Positions 15,264 to 20,904 of a DNA stretch of 20,904 nucleotides are shown piece after piece. Numbering within the stretch: the stretch's first letter is position 1; the number at the start of each line of letters is the position of its first letter. The notes beneath the pieces were generated by a model that was not told the DNA's origin, did no database searches, and saw only the letters and a list, made by a program, of their open reading frames with translations. Source of the stretch: Gemmatimonadota bacterium (lineage in GTDB: Bacteria; Gemmatimonadota; Gemmatimonadetes; Longimicrobiales; Gaopeijiaceae); assembly GCA_012959595.1 (NCBI GenBank), contig DUCW01000120.1:1-20904 (forward strand), written 5' to 3'. Position numbers and translations under genes: made by a program.

Positions 15264-16330
15264 ATCTTTCCGCTCTATATTCCAGAGATTTTTCTTTTTT
15301 CAATGCATTGATTAGCCCGAAGTTAAAAATCCTCTGCAACAAAATACTACTGTTTGTTTTCTCCGTAGGGATATTTATATCCTGCGATTCCGTTGAATGG
15401 GGAGGCATCGAAATAACCTTAGAAGCACCTCCCGAATCTCTGCCGAATGACCCTATTGTTGAAACTCGATTTACAAAGGAAAAGACACCTTTGAAAGGAC
15501 GAACTTTCTTATATTTAGGATCAAGAACGGCTGATGAAGGATCCCTGATCCCGATTGTAGAGATACTACCCTCAGGATTACTATCTACACCAGATGCCAG
15601 CTACCAAGAAAGATTGGAAGATTTTTCAGCAAGTCAGTTCGAATTGGGTTCTCAATTCACACTTTTCTCAGACGGCTCCAGGGTTGGCACCTTCACAGCC
15701 ACCCATGCCGAACTCAACCAGGATTACTGCCACCCAAAGCCAGAAGGGAAAGGGATCCTAAGATTAACAACAGATGCAAAAGAAGTGCAGTCTTTTTTAG
15801 CTCTTGCTAGAGAATCTACAACTAATCCCAATTTCACAGATTACGATCCTGTCGTCCAAACCAGAGCACTCAGGCAAGCTTCCATAGATATGGTCATAGG
15901 TGTCATACCTTCTTTGGGAGCAACCTGGCCACCATCTGTCCTTGAAAGTCGTAAGGCTCTGGATTTCTTCAGATTGCAATCAGACCAAAAGCCCACCATA
16001 ATAGCTACTTTCACCAAAAACGATGCTCTACAAATAGGACCTGCTCCTGACGGTATGTACTCCATTCTACTCATTGGCTCGAATCGTGACGGATTGGGCT
16101 ATCAACCAACCTACGTAGATTACCGATCGGCCGTCCCCGAAGGAAAGGCCATTGGACGATATCTGGACCACTTAGACCTGAATGGCGACGGACGATCTGA
16201 GATCGTTTTGGAAATGTTGGGCGAACAGTCAAAATGGATTTCCGTTCTTGGTCTTAATGAAAATACCTGGAACAGAACCTACAGCGATTCTTGTGGTCCT
16301 CCTGACAAATCTGATACCGAAAAATCCTGA
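15260..16330 (+). CDS. Lipoprotein of unknown function
   Basis: From the ATG at 15260, which overlaps the hyuA stop (ATGA), the product is 356 residues. The N-terminus has a hydrophobic run (ILLFVFSVGIFIS) ending in a lipobox-like IFISC, so it is probably lipid-anchored outside the inner membrane after a somewhat long leader. The body is mixed and soluble, with a ten-residue DLNGDGRSEI near the C-terminus that matches an FG-GAP or calcium-loop type repeat; similar C-terminal ends occur in lipoproteins that end in such VCBS-like segments. No catalytic motif is seen. It is three bases ahead of the BtuF-like receptor gene, so it is probably made with the importer. It may serve the outer side of transport or be unrelated. 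I do not recognise a named family. Confidence 0.8.
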   Translation: MNLSALYSRDFSFFNALISPKLKILCNKILLFVFSVGIFISCDSVEWGGIEITLEAPPESLPNDPIVETRFTKEKTPLKGRTFLYLGSRTADEGSLIPIVEILPSGLLSTPDASYQERLEDFSASQFELGSQFTLFSDGSRVGTFTATHAELNQDYCHPKPEGKGILRLTTDAKEVQSFLALARESTTNPNFTDYDPVVQTRALRQASIDMVIGVIPSLGATWPPSVLESRKALDFFRLQSDQKPTIIATFTKNDALQIGPAPDGMYSILLIGSNRDGLGYQPTYVDYRSAVPEGKAIGRYLDHLDLNGDGRSEIVLEMLGEQSKWISVLGLNENTWNRTYSDSCGPPDKSDTEKS

Positions 16331-16333
16331 CAG

Positions 16334-17242
16334 ATGCCAATTCCAAGATCTTTCAAATTACCTTTTTTCCTGGCACTTTTGATCATTTTAGTGACATGTC
16401 AATCTGCAGATAGAGGCGCCACAAGTGCTTCCTCTAGAAAACCAGGAACGTCTCCTTCCGAACCTTACCCAATTCTACTTACAGATGATACTCAAACATT
16501 CCACCGATTTCTTTTGGCCCCGACCCGAATAATATCACTCGTCCCCTCGGCTACCCAAACACTCCTATCCATGGGCCTCGGAAACAACCTGATAGGTAGA
16601 ACAGAGTTCGACATTGATACTCCAGAACTCCGCAACCTACCCTCTGTAGGAGAAGGGCTGAATCCAGACTTAGAGATACTTCTATCTTTAGAGCCCGATC
16701 TGGTTATCGGATTTGCAGGTGAATCAAATCCCTCAATCACAAAACACCTCAACAATTCTAATATCACTTACTTTATGATCCGGCCCGATAAACTAGAAGA
16801 CGTTGTGGACATCATTAATAAATTGAGCCTGATTACCAACCGAGAATCCCTCGGCGACTCAATCATTCTGCACATAAACACTGCTCTGAAAATAGTTAAG
16901 CAAAAAGTCGGGGACATACCTAGGCCCAAGATAGCTTATGTTCTGGGAGGTGAGCCTCCTTGGGTAGCTGGTCCCGGCACCTATATTCATCAACTCATTG
17001 TAGCAGTTGGAGGGCAAAACGTTTTCGAAGATCTGGAACTCAAATATGCTCCAGTAAGCTTGGAAGAATTCTTTGTAAGAAACATCGACCTAATTTTATC
17101 GACAGAAAACACATACCTCCCAGACAAATTGAAAAGCTTGAGATCCATTACTCTTCCGTCATCTTTTGAAATACCTGGCCCTGGATTAGGAGAAGCTATT
17201 TTGGAGATTGCTCGTGTCATTCACCCCCAGGCATTCCCATGA
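16334..17242 (+). CDS. ABC importer substrate-binding lipoprotein, BtuF/FhuD-like
   Basis: The 302-residue product starts with a lipoprotein signal (FFLALLIILVTC) and carries a periplasmic-binding fold of the helical-backbone type: RIISLVPSATQTLLSMGLG (about residues 64-82), VGEGLNPDLEILLSLEPDLVIG and a second lobe starting near RPKIAYVLGGEPPWVAGPGTY. The order and spacing of these motifs match the class III binding proteins that deliver vitamin B12, siderophores or heme. The SLVPSATQ opening and PSVGEGLNPDLE segment resemble BtuF more than FhuD, but the ligand is not decided by sequence. The ATG follows the preceding stop by three bases. The stop overlaps the permease start (ATGA at 17239-17242), so the three importer genes form one operon. 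Confidence 0.88.
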   Translation: MPIPRSFKLPFFLALLIILVTCQSADRGATSASSRKPGTSPSEPYPILLTDDTQTFHRFLLAPTRIISLVPSATQTLLSMGLGNNLIGRTEFDIDTPELRNLPSVGEGLNPDLEILLSLEPDLVIGFAGESNPSITKHLNNSNITYFMIRPDKLEDVVDIINKLSLITNRESLGDSIILHINTALKIVKQKVGDIPRPKIAYVLGGEPPWVAGPGTYIHQLIVAVGGQNVFEDLELKYAPVSLEEFFVRNIDLILSTENTYLPDKLKSLRSITLPSSFEIPGPGLGEAILEIARVIHPQAFP

Positions 17243-18237
17243 GACCTGTGATTTGCGGATTTATCCTTTTCGTCTGCCTAGTGATCGCAGCCAGCTTAAG
17301 TATCTGGATAGGTCCGGTCGATTTTACATCTACGCAAATCCTTGAGGCACTGAAAGGAGAGGGGGGGGCTGAAGCCCTATACATCATCAGACATATTCGG
17401 GGACCCAGAACAGTATTGGCTATCCTGGTGGGTGGAGGTCTGGCCTTATCTGGTGCCGTTTTTCAAGCTCTATTGAGGAATCCCCTCGCAGATCCTTACA
17501 TACTAGGCATCTCCAGTGGAGCTGCTACAGGGGCAGTACTGGTGCTCTCCCTTGGACTAGCAGTGGCACAGCCTTGGATCCTCCCTGCGGCAGCTTTTGC
17601 AGGATCTCTAATTGCAATCTCGATAGTGCTAGCAGTCGCATCTACCCGCAGCCAAAGACTGGATATGCGTGTTCTCCTTCTAGCTGGGGTCGTGACTGGT
17701 GCATTCTTTTCTGCCTGTATCTCGCTGATACTGACACTCTCAAATACCCCCAACATTAGAAGTGCCGTTGTGTGGATGATGGGAAGTTTAGCAGGAACCG
17801 AATGGTCAACTGCAATAGTAGTTGCCACTTACACTCTTCCTTGTACGATAATTCTTATCGGACTTGCCAAACCTCTGAATTTACTAGCTATTGGAGAAGA
17901 AACTGCTAGTTACCTTGGAGCAAAAGTGGAACAAGTGAAGTTAGCAGCATACATAGTTGCCTCTCTGATGACTGCAGCAGGTGTTGCGGCCACCGGCATC
18001 ATCGGATTTGTTGGACTGATCGTACCACATGGTATGCGATTATTGGTTGGCAATGATTACCGTATCCTTCTTCCGCTCTGCTTTCTATCTGGAGGAAGCT
18101 TTCTCACTCTAGCCGACACGATCTCCCGTATTCTAATTTCACCTGTGGAGATCCCCGTAGGAGTCGTGACCGCTCTCTTTGGAGTGCCAGCTTTTTTGTG
18201 GTTACTTCGTCGAAACATGAGGACACGATTGCCATGA
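17239..18237 (+). CDS. FecCD/BtuC-family ABC importer permease
   Basis: The 332-residue product has about ten transmembrane helices and the signature of the FecCD family: RGPRTVLAILVGGGLALSGAVFQALLRNPLADPYILGISSGAATGA near residues 55-100, and GIIGFVGLIVPHGMRLLVGNDYR near 255-277, which forms the cytoplasmic coupling helices contacting the ATPase. Such proteins form a homodimer that moves the ligand handed over by the binding protein. The start overlaps the receptor stop by ATGA, and the stop overlaps the ATPase start by ATGA. Length is typical. Specificity for cobalamin, siderophore or heme cannot be inferred from this subunit. Confidence 0.93.
   Translation: MRPVICGFILFVCLVIAASLSIWIGPVDFTSTQILEALKGEGGAEALYIIRHIRGPRTVLAILVGGGLALSGAVFQALLRNPLADPYILGISSGAATGAVLVLSLGLAVAQPWILPAAAFAGSLIAISIVLAVASTRSQRLDMRVLLLAGVVTGAFFSACISLILTLSNTPNIRSAVVWMMGSLAGTEWSTAIVVATYTLPCTIILIGLAKPLNLLAIGEETASYLGAKVEQVKLAAYIVASLMTAAGVAATGIIGFVGLIVPHGMRLLVGNDYRILLPLCFLSGGSFLTLADTISRILISPVEIPVGVVTALFGVPAFLWLLRRNMRTRLP
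18219..18223 (+). promoter_or_regulatory. Shine-Dalgarno deciding the importer ATPase start
   Basis: GAGGA, inside the permease gene, lies 10 bases before the ATG at 18234. It supports that start over an upstream in-frame alternative at 18198 that would add 12 residues. Confidence 0.5.
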
Positions 18238-19082
18238 AAAACACAATGTCACCAATCCAAGTTTCGAACCTGACTGTACGATATCACGGCACTAGAAAAC
18301 CTGTACTAGAAGGTGTTCAAATGACCGTTCACAAATCCTCTTTTCACACAATCTTAGGACCAAATGGATCTGGAAAATCTAGTTTACTAAAGACAATAAT
18401 GGGATTAATAAAACCCAGCTCCGGTACAGTGCTCATAAATGGACTTCCTATTTCTTCCTGGACGCGATCGGAATTAGCCAAAAAAGTAGCTGTGGTTCCT
18501 CAATCTGAAACATTCGCTTTTCCTCTGACCGTTAGAGAACTCGTGGCTACAGGACGTTATCCCTATTTGAACGCCTTCCAAGCAGAAACCACCGTCGATC
18601 AAAGAGCTATTTCCACAGCCTTGAAATATTGCGACATAGAACATTTACTAAACAGACCCATATCCGCGCTCTCTGGAGGAGAGCTACAGAGGGTTCGTAT
18701 AGCTAGGTCTCTAGCCCAAGAACCAAGCATACTCATCCTAGATGAACCAACCGCCAATCTAGATATAAGGTATGAGATGGCCATCTTTACCCTCTTAAAA
18801 GCTCTGACTAAACGAGAAATGACTGTAGTCATGATCACACATCATCTCAATCTCGCCTCGGAATTCTCTGATCACATACTATTATTACGTCAAGGCCAGG
18901 TCGCCGCAGATGGAACACCGCAAGAAGTCCTTAGCGAATCCATCCTCGGCAGTGTTTACCAATGGCCAATTGCGGTAGAAGGAAACCCTGAGACGAAAGC
19001 TCCTCAGGTCCGTCCGTTGTCTAGGATGCCTGAAGCTCACTATAAAGCATTCGATAACTCTCAAACCGACTCGAATGAATAG
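18234..19082 (+). CDS. ABC importer ATP-binding protein, BtuD/FhuC-like
   Basis: The 282-residue product has all nucleotide-binding motifs: Walker A GPNGSGKSS (about residues 41-49), the Q-loop VVPQSETFAF, the ABC signature LSGGELQRVRIA, Walker B ILILDEPTANLD and the switch histidine MITHH. The VRELVATGRYPY segment between the Q-loop and signature is typical of the B12/iron-complex importers. The C-terminus (VRPLSRMPEAHYKAFDNSQTD) is longer than the catalytic core needs. The start ATG overlaps the permease stop (ATGA at 18234-18237). The last 62 bases are antisense to the 3' end of rsgA, so the C-terminal tail residues are constrained by both genes. It powers the adjoining FecCD-type permease. 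Confidence 0.93.
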   Translation: MKNTMSPIQVSNLTVRYHGTRKPVLEGVQMTVHKSSFHTILGPNGSGKSSLLKTIMGLIKPSSGTVLINGLPISSWTRSELAKKVAVVPQSETFAFPLTVRELVATGRYPYLNAFQAETTVDQRAISTALKYCDIEHLLNRPISALSGGELQRVRIARSLAQEPSILILDEPTANLDIRYEMAIFTLLKALTKREMTVVMITHHLNLASEFSDHILLLRQGQVAADGTPQEVLSESILGSVYQWPIAVEGNPETKAPQVRPLSRMPEAHYKAFDNSQTDSNE

Positions 19083-19938
19083 CCCCTCCAGATAGAGCCA
19101 CTCTAACCGAACAACCAGGCTCATGAAGATGACTGCAGTTCCGGAACTGACAATCTGAAGTGTATGGAAGAAATTCAGGGAACAATGAGTCCAACCCACT
19201 TTGAGTAACCAACCCTTTAACACCAGCATCACTAAACCCAGGAGTGTCGGCAAGCAAACCTCCGTTACTAAATGGAATCAGTCTAGCCCTGACGGTGGTA
19301 TGCCTACCGGTACCACTCCTGGCACTGACTTGTGCTGTCCTTAAGGAGACTTGCGGCTCCAAGGAATTAATCAGACTAGATTTGCCAACACCCGATTGAC
19401 CAGCAAAAACTGTAATACCTCTCGCTGTTTCTAGAGCGAGACGGTCGATTCCTTCATTAGTCACAGTACTGGTCCGAATTACATCATATCCAATGGATCG
19501 ATAAACGCCTTCGAGGACTTCAACCTCACTTTCAGCCTCCATTAAGTCCATTTTGTTGATGACTACTAAGGGCCTGATACCTTCTGATTCAACAAGAACC
19601 AACATCCTGTCTATGAAGCCTACACGGGGTTGCGGTCTTCTCACAGCGACAATGAGGAGTGCCCTATCTACATTTGCTACTAGAACCTTGATCTCAGCCC
19701 CACTTCCACGGCTTCTTACGATGGCATTTTCACGAGGAAACACTTTTTCAATGACATACGACCCATCTGCGGCTTGGGCCGTTCCCACCCGATCGCCAAT
19801 GACTACTTGATCTCCCACCCGATCCTCGAGTTTGAGTCGGCCACGTAAATAAGCCTCTACTGGAGCCCCTTCAGGAGAAAAGACCACTTGGTAGGAGCCG
19901 CCGCCGACTGAATGTACGACCCCAGTTATTTCCTCCAA
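19021..19938 (-). CDS. rsgA: Ribosome small subunit GTPase RsgA (circularly permuted GTPase)
   Basis: The 305-residue product helps late maturation of the 30S ribosomal subunit by releasing assembly factors when it hydrolyses GTP. It has an N-terminal OB-fold (about residues 1-75), then a GTPase domain in the circularly permuted motif order G4-G5-G1-G2-G3: VVINKMDLME (G4), FAGQSGVGKSSLINSL (G1, near 178-193), GRHTT (G2) and LLADTPGFSD (G3). The C-terminal zinc domain has DCQFRNCSHLHEPGC, the Cys-x4-Cys-x-His-x5-Cys cluster. The start is TTG at 19938: the frame has a stop two codons upstream (TAG at 19942-19944) and no suitable ATG. It lies 66 bases downstream of the sigma factor gene. Its final 62 bases overlap the convergent ATPase gene. 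Confidence 0.94.
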   Translation of the reverse strand: MEEITGVVHSVGGGSYQVVFSPEGAPVEAYLRGRLKLEDRVGDQVVIGDRVGTAQAADGSYVIEKVFPRENAIVRSRGSGAEIKVLVANVDRALLIVAVRRPQPRVGFIDRMLVLVESEGIRPLVVINKMDLMEAESEVEVLEGVYRSIGYDVIRTSTVTNEGIDRLALETARGITVFAGQSGVGKSSLINSLEPQVSLRTAQVSARSGTGRHTTVRARLIPFSNGGLLADTPGFSDAGVKGLVTQSGLDSLFPEFLPYTSDCQFRNCSHLHEPGCSVRVALSGGAIHSSRFESYRMLYSELQAS

Positions 19939-20004
19939 AACCTAGAGGGCCTCTTCACTCATCAGACACGTTACCTGGCGAAAGTTGGCCAAATAGAAAA
20001 GCGA

Positions 20005-20904
20005 TTAGGCCGCAAAGGACTCTAGAGCGTCACCTTTTCTTCCTTCACGAAGCCTGCGGAGGGCCCGATCGCGAAGTTGACGAATCCTTTCTCGAGTCAC
20101 GCCCAACATATTCCCTATTTCCTCTAAGGTGTGCTCCCTCTCACCCTGGAGTCCAAAATAAAGTCTGAGCACTTTTGAATCGCGAACGTCCAGAGTAGTC
20201 AAAGCCAATTCCACAGTCTCCGTTAATAAACGCGCCTCAACTTCCTGTTCAGGTTCTGCCGCCTCTTCACTGACGAAACGCTCTACCAACTGTGAATCTT
20301 CACTATCTCCAATGGGTGCATCCAGCCTGATTTCCGAAGAATTAAGAGTTTGTAAAGATTCTATAAGTTCAGCAGTGAGATCAGTGACCCTACTCAGTTC
20401 CTGAAAAGTTGGTTCTCGATTCAGCTCCTGTTTCAACCTTTCCTTCTCCCTAAAGATACGTGCCAAATCAGAAGCACGATTCAGTGGGACTCGGACCGGC
20501 CGGCCCTGGTTGGCCAAAGCTGCCAAGATAGCCTGTCGAATCCACCAAACTGCATAGCTAATAAATTTGACCCCCTGTTCAGGGTCGAATTTCCTAGCAG
20601 CCGTCACCAAGCCAACATTCCCTTCCTGTATGAGATCTGTGAGGGAAACACCGCGATTTTGATATTTTTTTGCAACACTGATCACAAACCGTAGGTTAGC
20701 CCTAGCCAACTGCTGAATAGCATCTTGATCACCTTTCTGTGCCAAAGCACCTAGTTCTTTTTCCATCTCTGGACTTATCAATTCGTAACGACTGACATCC
20801 CGAAGATACTGATCAAGGGCAGTCTTTTCGTCGAGAGAAGAATCAAAACCAGCAAGAGGATTTACCTGCTTTTTCCGCCTTTTTTTCCCTGGAGGCCGAG
20901 GGAC
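20005..20904 (-). CDS. rpoD: RNA polymerase sigma-70 factor, RpoD/SigA-like (5' end beyond window)
   Basis: The frame stays open to the right edge, so the first codons are missing; 299 residues are visible. The start of the visible part is lysine-rich (RPPGKKRRKKQ), followed by region 1.2 (LDQYLRDVSRYELISPE), region 2 (LRFVISVAKKYQNRG, LIQEGNVGLVTAARKFDPEQG, then the -10-binding YAVWWIRQAILAAL), region 3 (PLNRASDLARIFREKERL) and region 4 (REHTLEEIGNMLGVTRERIRQLRDRALRRL, the -35 helix-turn-helix). The small spacer between regions 1 and 2 and the compact size match short SigA-type sigma factors of Gemmatimonadota, Bacteroidota and Deinococcus rather than enteric RpoD. It could be the primary sigma or a close paralogue; the full motif set favours primary. 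Confidence 0.9.
   Translation of the reverse strand, partial: VPRPPGKKRRKKQVNPLAGFDSSLDEKTALDQYLRDVSRYELISPEMEKELGALAQKGDQDAIQQLARANLRFVISVAKKYQNRGVSLTDLIQEGNVGLVTAARKFDPEQGVKFISYAVWWIRQAILAALANQGRPVRVPLNRASDLARIFREKERLKQELNREPTFQELSRVTDLTAELIESLQTLNSSEIRLDAPIGDSEDSQLVERFVSEEAAEPEQEVEARLLTETVELALTTLDVRDSKVLRLYFGLQGEREHTLEEIGNMLGVTRERIRQLRDRALRRLREGRKGDALESFAA

Overview
This 20.9 kb window reads as ordinary bacterial chromosome, densely coded on both strands, with moderate base composition (mid-40s percent GC by eye) and often weak Shine-Dalgarno sequences. A secreted protein with many Asp-box/BNR repeats, a short primary-type sigma factor, a heme A synthase and an orphan HyuA fit a marine or host-associated member of a phylum such as Gemmatimonadota. 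That placement is inference from gene style only. I see no insertion sequence, phage gene, CRISPR array, tRNA or rRNA.

Layout: (1) 1-1140, minus strand: a fumarylacetoacetate hydrolase-family gene overlaps by ATGA the start of a PanE/ApbA-like reductase. That reductase breaks off after about 70 codons and runs into a different frame resembling a TRAP-TAXI solute receptor. (2) 1417-3149, minus: a PIG3-type quinone oxidoreductase followed by a PgeF/YfiH laccase-domain protein. (3) 3195-8474, plus: a DEDDh exonuclease with an ExoX-like tail, a large secreted BNR-repeat protein, a four-helix membrane protein and heme A synthase. (4) 8546-9097, minus: a small protein with a V4R-like cysteine-rich C-terminus, then a 307-base gap holding short direct repeats. 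(5) 9405-11693, plus: a PspA-like coiled-coil protein, a GlsB/YeaQ-type small membrane protein and an M20 dipeptidase. (6) 11721-13223, minus: trpE, without trpG beside it. (7) 13272-19082, plus: a tightly coupled cluster of hyuA, a lipoprotein of unknown function, and a BtuF-BtuC-BtuD type vitamin B12 or siderophore importer, joined by ATGA overlaps or a 3-base gap. (8) 19021-20904, minus: rsgA, whose 3' end overlaps the ABC ATPase gene tail to tail by 62 bases, and the 3' part of a sigma-70 gene that runs off the right edge.

Most genes are housekeeping: translation and ribosome maturation (rsgA), transcription (sigma factor), tryptophan synthesis (trpE), respiration (ctaA) and peptide turnover (M20). 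The parts most worth a second look are the broken PanE/TAXI junction at the left edge, the hyuA-lipoprotein-importer operon, the coiled-coil/GlsB pair, and the 62-base convergent overlap. I found no clear sign of a new defence or mobile system.
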